Shown here: piece after piece, positions 42,509 through 50,945 of the stretch | Layout: each line of letters begins with the position of its first letter | How positions within the stretch are numbered: position 1 is the first letter of the stretch | Origin: DASUPK01 sp963819715 | GTDB lineage: Bacteria; Actinomycetota; Thermoleophilia; Solirubrobacterales; 70-9 | Reading direction: 5' to 3' | Assembly: GCA_963819715.1 (NCBI GenBank) | Contig: CAWFXE010000003.1 | Span: 275,338-339,337 of the forward strand | DNA length: 64,000 nucleotides | Notes under the pieces: model-generated | What the model was told of the DNA's origin: nothing | Seen by the model: only the letters and a program-made list of their open reading frames with translations | Databases searched by the model: none | Program-made: the position numbers and the translations under genes

Positions 42509-43357
42509 ATGTCAGAGACCGCAGAGACCGGAGTCCCGTTGCTGACCAGCGATCCACCCGAGCTCGAGACGATCGAGATCGAGATCGACGGGTCCGTCGG
42601 CACGCTGACGCTCAACCGCCCCGACGCCCTCAACGCGATGAGCCCTGAGTTGATCGGCGAGCTCACCACGGCCGCCGCCTGGCTGGCCGATCGCGCTCCG
42701 ATCCGCGCCCTGATCATCACCGGCGCCGGCCGCGCCTTCTGCTCGGGCGGGGACGTGAACTGGTTCAAGCGAGGCGTCACCGAGGAGGCCGTCGACCTCC
42801 CCTCCGAGGTCCGCCGGGGCGCGGAGGCCCTGCACAACGCGATCGTCGACATTCGCCGCATCCCCTATCCGGTGATCGCGGCCATCAACGGCCCGGCCGC
42901 CGGCGCGGGCATGTCCCTGGCCCTCTCCGCCGACATCCGGATCGCCTCCGAGGACGCCTTCCTGGCGATCGCATACGGCCGCATCGGCGCAGCCCCCGAC
43001 GGCGGCATGACCTACTTCCTCCCGCGCGTCGTGGGGCCAGCGAAGGCGCTGGAGCTGGCGTTGAACGACCCGAACCTGGACGCCAACGCGGCGCTCGAGG
43101 CGGGCCTCGTCACCGAGGTCGTCCCGGCCGGCGAGCTGCTCTCCCGCTCCAAGGAGAAGGCGGAGAAGCTGGCCGCCAAGGCCCCCTACTACGTCCGGAT
43201 GACCAAGAGCCTCCTGCACGAGTCGATCGAGCACTCGATCAACGACCACCTGCAGCTGGAGCGACACGGCATCGCCGACAGCATGGGCACGAACGACCTG
43301 CGGCGAGGCGTCACGGCGTTCTTCGCCGGGGAAGAGCCCACCTTCGAGGGCGATTAG
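42509..43357 (+). CDS. Enoyl-CoA hydratase/isomerase family protein
   Basis: The ATG at 42509 has an AGGAGG site 7 bases upstream; the longer frame upstream is a shadow of uvrC. The 282-residue crotonase-fold protein has the oxyanion-hole segments AFCSGGDVNWF and INGPAAGAGMSLAL. The two catalytic Glu positions of true hydratases (about GAAPDGG) read Asp/absent, so it may be an isomerase or thioesterase rather than a hydratase. Its TAG is joined to a repeat copy. Confidence 0.85.
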   Translation: MSETAETGVPLLTSDPPELETIEIEIDGSVGTLTLNRPDALNAMSPELIGELTTAAAWLADRAPIRALIITGAGRAFCSGGDVNWFKRGVTEEAVDLPSEVRRGAEALHNAIVDIRRIPYPVIAAINGPAAGAGMSLALSADIRIASEDAFLAIAYGRIGAAPDGGMTYFLPRVVGPAKALELALNDPNLDANAALEAGLVTEVVPAGELLSRSKEKAEKLAAKAPYYVRMTKSLLHESIEHSINDHLQLERHGIADSMGTNDLRRGVTAFFAGEEPTFEGD

Positions 43358-43438
43358 CGGCGGCCAGGCCACTCCACCTTGGAGCGGAGGCCGCAGGCCG
43401 GAGCGACTTATTGTGGGGGCGGCCGCTTGCCGCCGCGA
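43355..43438 (-). repeat. Stop-codon repeat, reversed copy (copy C)
   Basis: The sequence following the enoyl-CoA hydratase stop is, on the minus strand, a diverged copy of 29716-29818: GCGGCCGCCCCCACAATAAG, GTCGCTCC, CTCCGCTCCAAGGTGGAG. The left end TAGCGGC at 43355 is the stop of the hydratase gene, matching the rlmH end of copy A. The left third (ATATAG region) is not recognised. Confidence 0.65.
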
Positions 43439-43517
43439 TCAGATGCGTGCAATCCAAGCCCTCGATCCACCCGTACTAAGGTTCGCCCACCCTGGTGACG
43501 AGAGAAAGGTGTTCCGG

Positions 43518-43955
43518 ATGAAGAGAGCTTCAGCAGTGCTGATCGTTGCGGCGCTGGCCGTTGTCGGCCTGGCGGCCTGCGGCAGCAGCAGCAACGACAA
43601 CGCCACGACCGCGGCCTCGACCCCCCCGTCGACGACACCCGCCGCAGGTGGCGGAGCCGCCGGCGGCGCCTCGACGGTCGACATCTCGACCCCGTCCGGC
43701 GGCGACCTCGCCTTCGATCAGAAGGACGCCACGGCGAAGGCCGGCAGCGTGACGATCAACTTCGACAACAGGCAGGCCCTCTCACACGACGTCAAGGTCG
43801 AGGACTCTTCCGGCCAGGAGCTCGGCGGAACCGATCTCGTCTCGAGCGGGACGGCGAACGCGACGGTCGACCTGCAGCCCGGGACCTACACGTTCTTCTG
43901 CAGCGTGCCGGGCCACCGAGAGGCCGGCATGGAAGGCACCCTCACCGTCAAATAG
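43518..43955 (+). CDS. Cupredoxin (plastocyanin-like) lipoprotein
   Basis: The ATG at 43518 gives a lipoprotein signal (LAVVGLAACGS, Cys about 22) and 145 residues in all. After a Thr/Pro/Gly-rich spacer comes a cupredoxin domain with type-1 copper ligands: His in LSHDVKV and Cys, His, Met in FFCSVPGHREAGM. Such proteins carry electrons on the outer face of the membrane or act as electron donors for terminal oxidases. The stop precedes a large terminator hairpin. Confidence 0.88.
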   Translation: MKRASAVLIVAALAVVGLAACGSSSNDNATTAASTPPSTTPAAGGGAAGGASTVDISTPSGGDLAFDQKDATAKAGSVTINFDNRQALSHDVKVEDSSGQELGGTDLVSSGTANATVDLQPGTYTFFCSVPGHREAGMEGTLTVK

Positions 43956-43988
43956 TCCGTCAGCCGACCGCGCGACTCGCGCGGGTGG

Positions 43989-44043
43989 CGCCGAATTTCA
44001 CTTCGACACGCGCGGGTTCGCGCGTGTCGATGAAAATTCGGCG
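43989..44043. terminator. Long bidirectional hairpin between convergent genes
   Basis: CGCCGAATTT (43989-43998) pairs with AAATTCGGCG (44034-44043), and TTCGACACGCGCG pairs with CGCGCGTGTCGA around a 4-base GGTT loop, with a small internal bulge. Together about 24 pairs form a long stem with A/T tracts on both sides of its base, suiting a terminator in both directions for the cupredoxin and MaoC genes. Confidence 0.75.
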
Positions 44044-44070
44044 ACAGGACCCGCGCGCCCCGCGGCCGGT

Positions 44071-44538
44071 CTACTCGGGCAGGGCTCGGCCGACGGAGTC
44101 GGCCACGCAGGCGGGCTTGTCGTTGCCTTCCACCTCGACCTTGAAGCGCGTCACGATTTGGAACCAGCCGCCGCCCACTTCCTCGACCTCGACGACCTCG
44201 GCGGTGGCTCGGATTTTCGAGCCTGAGGGCACCGGGGCCGGGAAGCGGACCTTGTTCCAGCCGTAGTTGACGCCCAGCTTGAAGCCCGTTGACTTCATGA
44301 GCTCGATGCGCAGTCCGTCGATCAGGGACAGGGTCAGGTTGCCGTGGGCCACTGTCGTGCCGAAGGGGCTCTCGGTCTTCGCCCGCTCGACGTCCGTATG
44401 GATCCACTGGTGGTCGCCGGTTAGCTCCGCGAAGGTGTCGATGTCCTCCTGCGTCACCTCGCGCCACTCGCTGGGGCCGATCTCCTTCCCCTGCAGCGCC
44501 TTCAGCCCCTCGATGCCCTGGACCTCAACCGTCGACAT
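44071..44538 (-). CDS. MaoC-like (R)-specific enoyl-CoA hydratase
   Basis: The ATG at 44538 (AGGG 8 bases upstream) is preferred to a GTG at 44547. The 155-residue hotdog-fold protein has the hydratase-2 motif with catalytic Asp and His (TGDHQWIHTD, about residues 40-49) and VAHGNLTLSL. It hydrates trans-2-enoyl-CoA to (R)-3-hydroxyacyl-CoA, or acts on other acyl-CoA. No fatty-acid operon surrounds it. Confidence 0.88.
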   Translation of the reverse strand: MSTVEVQGIEGLKALQGKEIGPSEWREVTQEDIDTFAELTGDHQWIHTDVERAKTESPFGTTVAHGNLTLSLIDGLRIELMKSTGFKLGVNYGWNKVRFPAPVPSGSKIRATAEVVEVEEVGGGWFQIVTRFKVEVEGNDKPACVADSVGRALPE

Positions 44539-44598
44539 GCCGCGCACCCTACCGTTCGCTCAGCGGCTATGAATAGGTGCTTGAGAGGCGAGGGCCAC

Positions 44599-45930
44599 AT
44601 GCTTCGGGCCGCGACCGCAACGGCCGGCCTGGTTCTGGCTGTCGGCCTGACCGCCTGCGGCGGGGGCGGAGGCGGCGGAGGCAACGGCCCGGGCTCCAAG
44701 GAGCTCAGCCTGGTGATCGGCAACTCGTTGCCACTGAGCGGGATGTCCAAGAACCTCGGCAAGTCCGGCCAGAAGGCATCGGATCTGGCCGTCGACCGGA
44801 TCAAGCAGGCGATTGACGAGGCCGACGCCGACCACACGGTCCGCGCTGTCTCCGAGGATCAAGGGAGCGACCCCGAAACCGCGGCGGAATCCGCCAAGAG
44901 GCTCGTCGACGAGGGGGCCAGCTGCCTGACCGGTCCTTGGTCGTCCGACCTCATTGCCCAGACGGCTCAGGACGTCGTCATCCCCTCAAAGGTGCTGGAG
45001 ATCGCGCCCGTGCCCACCGGCGCGGATGTCGCGGACCTCAATGATCATGACCTGGTCAACAGCACCGCCCTCCCCGAGTCGGTGGAAGGCTCGGCGCTCT
45101 CTGACGCGATCGACCAGGACCTGGGCGGGGCGGAGGGTCACAGCGTCAACCTCGCCACGAGCAACGACACCTACGGCAGCACTCTGAGCCAGGACTTCAT
45201 GGAGGACTGGCAAGGCAACGGCGGGTCCCTGAGCGGGCTGATCGGACTCGCCCCGGTGTCCTCGACCACCTCGAGCACCTCGACCACCTCGAGCTTTTCC
45301 AGCGACTACTCGCAAGAGGCCCAGCAGATCACCACCGGCAGCCCCGACGCGATCGTCCTGATCGACGACCTGAACGACTTCACGCAGCTGGCGCCCGCGC
45401 TGTCCTCCAGCTACTCCTGGGATCCGAGCATCGCCTGGGGAAGCGACCAGCTCGTCTCCCCCGGTCTGCCCGACCAGGTCGGGTCCGACGCGATCGACGG
45501 AATGCGGGCGCTGGCCCCCGGCTCCCCGAAAGGCGAGGAGGCTTCATCGGCCTTCGTCGACGACTTCAAGTCGGCCGATCCGCAAGACGTCAAGCAGGCT
45601 CCGTACGCGGCCCAGGAGTTCGACGCCACGGTGCTGTGCTACCTGGCCGCCGTGGCGGCCGGCTCGACCAACGGGCAGCAAATGGCCGATCACCTGATCG
45701 ACATCACCGCGCCAGGCGGCGAGGAGTTCACCTGGCAGCAGCTTCCCGACGCGATCCAGGCACTCGAGGACGGCAAGGACATCGACTACACGGGCGCCTC
45801 CGGGCCGGTTGACATGGACGTCCACGGCGACCCGACCGTGGGCGTCTTCGACGTCTACCAGTACAGCGGCGACGACATGAAGGTCGTCGGCGAGGTCCCG
45901 GTGGAGAAGCCCAACCCGGCCACGCCGTAG
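44599..45930 (+). CDS. Periplasmic-binding-protein-like lipoprotein (type 1, LivK-like)
   Basis: The ATG at 44599 (GAGG site) gives a lipoprotein signal (LAVGLTACGG) and a 443-residue protein; an ATG 30 bases upstream is possible. The fold is type 1 substrate-binding (LVIGNSLPLSGMSKNLGKSGQKASDLAVD; later VLIDDLNDF and a Ser/Thr-rich insert at about residues 225-245). It binds an unknown ligand, perhaps amino acids. No permease or ATPase gene is nearby, so a receptor or orphan role is possible. Confidence 0.8.
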   Translation: MLRAATATAGLVLAVGLTACGGGGGGGGNGPGSKELSLVIGNSLPLSGMSKNLGKSGQKASDLAVDRIKQAIDEADADHTVRAVSEDQGSDPETAAESAKRLVDEGASCLTGPWSSDLIAQTAQDVVIPSKVLEIAPVPTGADVADLNDHDLVNSTALPESVEGSALSDAIDQDLGGAEGHSVNLATSNDTYGSTLSQDFMEDWQGNGGSLSGLIGLAPVSSTTSSTSTTSSFSSDYSQEAQQITTGSPDAIVLIDDLNDFTQLAPALSSSYSWDPSIAWGSDQLVSPGLPDQVGSDAIDGMRALAPGSPKGEEASSAFVDDFKSADPQDVKQAPYAAQEFDATVLCYLAAVAAGSTNGQQMADHLIDITAPGGEEFTWQQLPDAIQALEDGKDIDYTGASGPVDMDVHGDPTVGVFDVYQYSGDDMKVVGEVPVEKPNPATP

Positions 45931-45954
45931 CCAGCGCCTCAGCCGCCATCGCGG

Positions 45955-47106
45955 CTACTGCAAGGTCAGTCCGCGCGTCAACCTCGTCTTGCCCTCGAGA
46001 ACCGTCAACCGGGCGTGCTTCCGGGCATAGCTCCGGAGTTGCCTGGCCGCGGATCTGGTCGCCTTCAACTTGACGGTCGCGGTCTCGCCGGCCGTCGCCC
46101 TTCCGCTGCCGGTGGCAATCGTGACGGAGCCGACCTTGAGGACCAGCCTGAGCTTGCCGGCCCTCGCTGCCTCGACCTTGACGGCCCAGCCCCTCTTGAG
46201 CGCCGCGGCGGACAGGTGCTTGGGGAGCGCCACTGTGAGGGCCTTGGGCCGGGTGACGGACGGGGTCTGGCCCGATCCGGAAGGCGGCGCTCCGCCCGAC
46301 GGCGGCGGCGCCTGCGGCGCGAGCGCGAGCTGGAGAAACGCGTCATTGGGGTGGCCGCCATCCTCCTCGTCGGGTTCGGATGCCCAGGGAGCGAGGAAGT
46401 GGGCGGACGCGTCGCCGCTGGCGGTGCCGTTGCGGACCGTGAACGAGACGTGATGGACAGCGCCCGACGACAGGCTGTCGGCGGAGCAGGAGATCGTGCC
46501 GGCGATCGGGGCGTCGCAGCCGGCGGGCGCGCCTTCGATCTGCGCGGCCGGATCGAGCACCTGCAACCCGAAGGTGTGTTCGTGCGGGTCGAGCGGCCCG
46601 TCGTTGACAAGGTCGAAGGAGTAGGTTCCGGCCTCGCCGGGCACGATTGAGCCCGTGTGGGCGAAGTTCTCGATTCCGGGGTCGCTCGGCGCGAATGCCG
46701 TGAACGTCACCGTCACGGTGACCGAGTCGGCGGCGGGATTGCCGACGCTGTTGTAGTGCGAGGCGATGAGGACGTCGTATCGCATCTGGCCAGGCACCAG
46801 GCCCGGGTTGACGATGACCTCATGGGGATCAAAGCTGTATGCCCAGCCGGGATTGGAGAATTCGGGATCCGAGTCGGGGACGATGCTGACGATCGCGGTT
46901 TCGGTGTTGGGCGTGTTGTCGGTGCAGAAGAGGATCTGGCTCATTTCGTTGAGGCTCGCGTCGTCAGGGTCGAGCGTGGTCGACGGCACCACGTCGATGT
47001 TCTGCCCTTCCGCGCACCCCATTTCCGCCCGAGCGTCGGGCACCGCGAAGCCGACGAACGCCAGCGCCAGCGCCAGCACACACGCGAGTGGCAACCGCAG
47101 GCTCAT
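45955..47106 (-). CDS. Secreted protein with beta-sandwich-like domains, unknown
   Basis: A 383-residue exported protein: signal peptide (1-27), a beta-rich region with two or more Ig-like sandwich segments (SVTVTVTFTAF, VHHVSFTVRNG), a Pro/Gly linker, and a C-terminal basic domain (about 280-383) with strand patterns such as KLRLVLKVGSVTIATGSG. The C-terminal type is frequent in Thermoleophilia surface proteins (recollection). The ATG overlaps the stop of the zinc-ribbon gene. No enzyme motif is visible. Confidence 0.6.
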   Translation of the reverse strand: MSLRLPLACVLALALAFVGFAVPDARAEMGCAEGQNIDVVPSTTLDPDDASLNEMSQILFCTDNTPNTETAIVSIVPDSDPEFSNPGWAYSFDPHEVIVNPGLVPGQMRYDVLIASHYNSVGNPAADSVTVTVTFTAFAPSDPGIENFAHTGSIVPGEAGTYSFDLVNDGPLDPHEHTFGLQVLDPAAQIEGAPAGCDAPIAGTISCSADSLSSGAVHHVSFTVRNGTASGDASAHFLAPWASEPDEEDGGHPNDAFLQLALAPQAPPPSGGAPPSGSGQTPSVTRPKALTVALPKHLSAAALKRGWAVKVEAARAGKLRLVLKVGSVTIATGSGRATAGETATVKLKATRSAARQLRSYARKHARLTVLEGKTRLTRGLTLQ

Positions 47107-47456
47107 TCGGCCTCCAGCCGCGGCCAGCTAGCGGCGACGGCGGCGAGCTGGGCGGGGTCCTGAACGTAGAACTCGAACCAGCCGCAGGCGGCGCAGATCA
47201 GCGCCGCGGCCGGCGAAGCGCTGACGACGCTCGATGTCCGCAGGAAGACGTCGTTGCCGACGCCGACCACGTCGTCGCCGGTGTTCCAGCGCAGGAACCC
47301 GGGCGGCGCGACGTGGACGCTGGCGTCGCCACAGGCGGGACATGTTGCCCGCGAGGCAGGGATCCGCACCCCGGCCGCGGCGTCCGCCGCGCTTGGTCCG
47401 GCCCCTTGGGCTGCCAGTCCCTCGGCGGCCTTGCTCACCTTGTCGATCAGGCCCAT
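47103..47456 (-). CDS. Zinc-ribbon protein, unknown
   Basis: A 117-residue protein with two CxxC knuckles (CPACG about residue 39 and CAACG about 88) separated by about 45 residues, which would form one zinc ribbon around a beta-rich loop. No signal peptide. Its stop overlaps the start of the secreted protein (ATGA). It may be involved in folding or in a regulatory pair with that gene; function unknown. Confidence 0.6.
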   Translation of the reverse strand: MGLIDKVSKAAEGLAAQGAGPSAADAAAGVRIPASRATCPACGDASVHVAPPGFLRWNTGDDVVGVGNDVFLRTSSVVSASPAAALICAACGWFEFYVQDPAQLAAVAASWPRLEAE

Positions 47457-47595
47457 CTGTCTTTCCTTCCCTCCGCTCTGCGGCGTCGGTTGACGGGCAT
47501 CGCGGCGTCCATTCGGAATCGGGATCGCAGCGATGATCGGGGGGCGGGTGCGGCCTGTCAGTACCGGCCTGGTACCAACCTGGCGACCCGGCCCG

Positions 47596-48519
47596 TCAGG
47601 GGCCGTCGGGTCCGAGCATCCAGGAGACGAGTTGCTCGCTGGCCCGGCGGAGGCGGCGGAAGTAGGAGCTGCGGCTGAGGTACAGCTCCCGGGCGACCTG
47701 CTCGTGACTCGTTCCGGGCTCCAGGTAGCCGCGTTCGATCACGGTTCGCAGGAGCAGCTCTTCCGACGACGTGCCAAAGGCGTGGGCGACGGCGTTGACC
47801 AGCAGCAGACGGACCGATTCCGCCCGTGCCCGCGGATCGTCACCGGATCCGAGCGGGCTGCGAGCCAACAGTGACGGCCGGTGGAACCACCGCAGCGCGT
47901 CGCGAACATCATCCGGACCGGGCTCGCCGTAGCCGGGCAGCTCGAGACGGTCGATTCGGGCGAGAAGGCGCTCATGAAGGGCGACCCGGTCGCGGGCCGC
48001 CTCGAGATGGGGCGCCACCATGGCCAGCAGCGCCCGCTCGCGCTCGGAGAAGTCGCTGCCGGAGCGGTGGAGGGCGGCACAGGACCAACCGCCCGGCTCC
48101 CACGAGAAATGGACCGCCATCTCGTGGACCAGGCCGACCCGGAGGTAGCCGTCATTTCGCAGCTCGGTGCGCCGCCACTCGGCCGCCCCGATCAGGTCCG
48201 AGATCTTGACCGGGTGCGAGGTCGGGTGGCGGAGCTGGTGGGCGATCACGGGCTGTTGTCTCCAGAGCCGGCTCATCGCCTCCATCATCTGTGCGTCATA
48301 GATGGACGGATCGCTGCACTCAGCCCGCATGATCAACGACCCGTCCGGATGGCTGGGGGCCCGAACCTCGCCGAAGGTCACCGACTCGCCCCCGACGAAG
48401 CCGGGCAGGCCCCTGAACGCCTCTGAGAGCGCAGCGCGCTCGTCGCAGCCCGCCAGCGTTGCCGCGAAGTCAAGCGCCCGGCGGCGGTCGGCCGCGCTGA
48501 TCCCAATCTTCCCCGGCAT
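47596..48519 (-). CDS. Transcriptional regulator with C-terminal HTH, N-terminal domain unknown
   Basis: The ATG at 48519 gives 307 residues (a TTG at 48543 is possible). Residues 1-190 are a mixed alpha/beta domain without recognised family. The C-terminal 120 residues (ALRWFHRPSLLARSPLG; EQVARELYLSRSSYFRRLRRA) match the C-terminal domain of bacterial STAND/AfsR-like regulators that ends in a helix-turn-helix. It is not clearly linked to a neighbour operon. It may act on the adjacent secreted-protein gene. Confidence 0.6.
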   Translation of the reverse strand: MPGKIGISAADRRRALDFAATLAGCDERAALSEAFRGLPGFVGGESVTFGEVRAPSHPDGSLIMRAECSDPSIYDAQMMEAMSRLWRQQPVIAHQLRHPTSHPVKISDLIGAAEWRRTELRNDGYLRVGLVHEMAVHFSWEPGGWSCAALHRSGSDFSERERALLAMVAPHLEAARDRVALHERLLARIDRLELPGYGEPGPDDVRDALRWFHRPSLLARSPLGSGDDPRARAESVRLLLVNAVAHAFGTSSEELLLRTVIERGYLEPGTSHEQVARELYLSRSSYFRRLRRASEQLVSWMLGPDGP

Positions 48520-48660
48520 CTGCTCGGCGTCATGATGGCGCAATCGCCAATCCGCTTCAACGGGTAGCGGCGTGAGGTCGAGGCCCGAACGAGGCTGATC
48601 CGGCTAAGAGGGTGCTCCCAGGTCATGAGGCGCAGCGGAGGGCGGAAGTGCGATGGCGGC

Positions 48661-50595
48661 TCACGACACCAGCCTGACCTCGAGCGGCGGCGCGAACAGC
48701 ACTCCCGCCCCGCCCCCCAGCGCCAGGATCCGCGCCACGTAGGCCGCGGTCTCGGGATATGGAGACGAGCAATGACAGGCGGCGACCGCTCCCGACCCCG
48801 CGTTGTACGCCGCCAGCGCCAGCGGCACGGAATGGAACTGGCGCAGCAGGTCCGACATCAGGTGGGCCTGCGCGTCGATCGCCGCCACCGGGTCGAACGG
48901 ATCGCGCAGACCGTAGGAGTCCGCGGTCGACGGAATGAACTGGGCGATCCCGAGCGCCCCGGCCGGGGAGACGGCGTGCGGGTTGAAGCCGGACTCGGCC
49001 ATCAGCTGGGCCGCCAGCAGGCCCGGCGAGACGTTCCAGCGCGACGCCGAGCGGAGGAGCGGGGCGCGGTAGGCGGCCGGGACGAAGCTCGGCAGGCCGG
49101 AGCTCCGCGCCAGGCCCTCCTCCTCGCCCGGCGAGCCGGAGGGAGAGATGAAGTTGCCCGCCTCCGAACAGGGTGGCGGACCCGCGACGTATCCGAAATG
49201 CCAGGCCTCCCACGAATAGCGCTTCAGGAAGCCGAACTTCGGCGCGTGCGCGGCCAGCCAGCCGTACGCCGAGGAGGGTCCGAGATCGAGCTCGGCGGCG
49301 CAGCGGTGCAGCGAGTGGCCCGGTGGCGCCACCCAGCGGGAATCGGGGTGTTGAGCGAACAGGCGCGCCTGCTCGGCGTCGGAGCGGAAACCCGACACGA
49401 CCACCAGGTCGAGCCCGGCGTGCCGGGCCGCCTCGGCCATCCGGTCGTATGCCGTGGCGACGTCGGGCCGCATCCCCTCCCCGTCGCGGTAGACGAGCGG
49501 GCCCGAGTAGCCGCCGCCCTCGGCCTGGGACGGCATCCCGGACCACGATGAGGCGGGCACCGACGCCTCGGCGACCGCAGTGGCAACCACCCGAATCGGC
49601 CGGCGGTCGCTGAGCCGGCTCCCGCCGGGAAGCCGCTCGGGATCGACCTCCCCCACCACCGTCGCGCGTGCCCGCAGAGGCGTATAGGAAGACGCATCCG
49701 GAAAGGCGATCCGCAGGCGCGCCGGGTCGACCCGGTTGCGGTGAGCCGCCTCGAGCGCTGCCAGCCGGGCGCGGGAGAAGAAGTCCTCCTTGGAGAGATA
49801 CCGCGGGTTCGGCGCTCCGTCCGGAAGCCTCGCCGGCGCCAGGAGCCTGGGGGTGTCGTCGCGCATGCTCCGAGCGGCGGAGAACGCCGCCAGATCCGCT
49901 GCCGTCTGCACCCGGCCCTTCCCGGTCGCGGCCCCGCCGATGGCCGCCAGCGCGAGCGCCCCGAGGATCAAAATGAGGCCGGCGCCGAGCATCGCCGGCA
50001 GGGCCTGCCCGCTCTGTCGGCGGAGCCCGAGTAGGCGGCGCGCGATTCCCCCGGCCATCTCGGAAACCCAGCCACCCGCTCGGACGCCCGCCTGAGCTCG
50101 CCGCGCCGCCAGCTGCCCGGGAGCGCGGGTCGCGACCCGGCAGGGAATACGCCGCCGCGCCAGCTCGTCGACGGCGAGCGCCGCCAGCGAGCGCTCTCCG
50201 GGAAGCGAGACGAGCACGCAACCGCCCGCGGGAGCGATGCCCTCAGCGTCGAGGGCGGGCACCCAGAGCCGACCCGGCAGGTGGATCACGGCGAGCTCCG
50301 CCCCCGATCCCGTCACGGCCGCCGACACCTCATCGATCGCGTCGGCGCCCTCAACCGCCACGTGGCAGATGCCTCCACGCGCCGAAGCCCCCCTGCCGGC
50401 GGACCGCAGCTGCCGTTCGACCTCTCGGGCGGCGGGTGAGGCAAACAGGGTCGGGCCGCGCCGGCGAGCGCCTTCGCCGACCTCGACGAGCACGGTCCCG
50501 GCGCCGGTCAGGGCAGCGGACTCGACGGCGATCGCCGCCGCCAGGCCCTGGCTCGGACCCCGGCCGGTCCCCGTGGCGAGGATCGCCGGGATCAA
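48661..50595 (-). CDS. Fusion: P-loop-like domain, TadG-like membrane segment, VanY peptidase, lytic transglycosylase
   Basis: A 644-residue single-pass membrane protein. The TTG start overlaps the upstream TadE stop. Residues 1-190: cytosolic alpha/beta domain, P-loop-like at GTGRGPSQG but without Lys. 194-245: TadG-like (SGQALPAML, helix to 222, VQTAADLAAFSAARS). About 365-470: VanY D,D-carboxypeptidase (His430 and Asp437 in SLHRCAAELD, Glu463 and His466 in EAWHFGY); the Gly and Ala usual in SxHxxGxAxD are Ala and Glu. About 505-615: SLT transglycosylase (Glu534 in AESGFNPHAVS, AYNAG). It would cut peptide and glycan of the wall from outside. The two TadE genes are co-transcribed upstream; no Flp, TadA, TadB or TadC gene is present. 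Confidence 0.75.
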   Translation of the reverse strand: MIPAILATGTGRGPSQGLAAAIAVESAALTGAGTVLVEVGEGARRRGPTLFASPAAREVERQLRSAGRGASARGGICHVAVEGADAIDEVSAAVTGSGAELAVIHLPGRLWVPALDAEGIAPAGGCVLVSLPGERSLAALAVDELARRRIPCRVATRAPGQLAARRAQAGVRAGGWVSEMAGGIARRLLGLRRQSGQALPAMLGAGLILILGALALAAIGGAATGKGRVQTAADLAAFSAARSMRDDTPRLLAPARLPDGAPNPRYLSKEDFFSRARLAALEAAHRNRVDPARLRIAFPDASSYTPLRARATVVGEVDPERLPGGSRLSDRRPIRVVATAVAEASVPASSWSGMPSQAEGGGYSGPLVYRDGEGMRPDVATAYDRMAEAARHAGLDLVVVSGFRSDAEQARLFAQHPDSRWVAPPGHSLHRCAAELDLGPSSAYGWLAAHAPKFGFLKRYSWEAWHFGYVAGPPPCSEAGNFISPSGSPGEEEGLARSSGLPSFVPAAYRAPLLRSASRWNVSPGLLAAQLMAESGFNPHAVSPAGALGIAQFIPSTADSYGLRDPFDPVAAIDAQAHLMSDLLRQFHSVPLALAAYNAGSGAVAACHCSSPYPETAAYVARILALGGGAGVLFAPPLEVRLVS

Positions 50596-50945
50596 CCGCC
50601 GCCCCGCGGCGACCTGGACCAGGCCTGCGAGCTGACCGACAGCGCGTCGGCGACGGCGGCCAGCGGCGCCGGGGGCCGCAGCTCCACCCTGACCCGACCG
50701 TCATCGGTGCTGACGTGCGAGCGGCCGCGAGCCCATTCCGGCAGCGCATCGACGGCGGCGCGCTTGGCGTCTCGCCCGGCCGTTCCGGCGAGGGCGCCAG
50801 CCTCGGCCGCTCCATCGGCAATCGTCAGCGAGTACCCGACCAGCAGCAGCTGCAGCCCGATCGCGGCGGCCAGGAGCAGCGCGGGCAGAGCCGCCAGCAG
50901 CTCCATCGAGGCCTGGCCGGCTCCCGCCCGCCTACCCGTCGCCAT
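50592..50945 (-). CDS. TadE-like pseudopilin 2
   Basis: A 117-residue protein with a type IV prepilin-like start: GAGQASMELLAALPALLLAAAIGL has G-1, then Gln and Glu+5 (MEL) as for prepilin peptidase cleavage, and a hydrophobic helix. The extracytoplasmic part is short with beta strands (VRVELRPPAP). TadE proteins are minor pseudopilins of Tad pili. The stop TGA overlaps the TTG start of the fusion protein, so the two are coupled. Confidence 0.7.
   Translation of the reverse strand: MATGRRAGAGQASMELLAALPALLLAAAIGLQLLLVGYSLTIADGAAEAGALAGTAGRDAKRAAVDALPEWARGRSHVSTDDGRVRVELRPPAPLAAVADALSVSSQAWSRSPRGGG

Noticed and set aside
45255..45305. Direct repeats TCGACCACCTCGAGC
   Set aside because: Low-complexity Ser/Thr codons in the substrate-binding lipoprotein.
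47457..47595. Promoter or small gene between zinc ribbon and regulator
   Set aside because: No open frame with a ribosome site and no clear promoter boxes were found in this gap.
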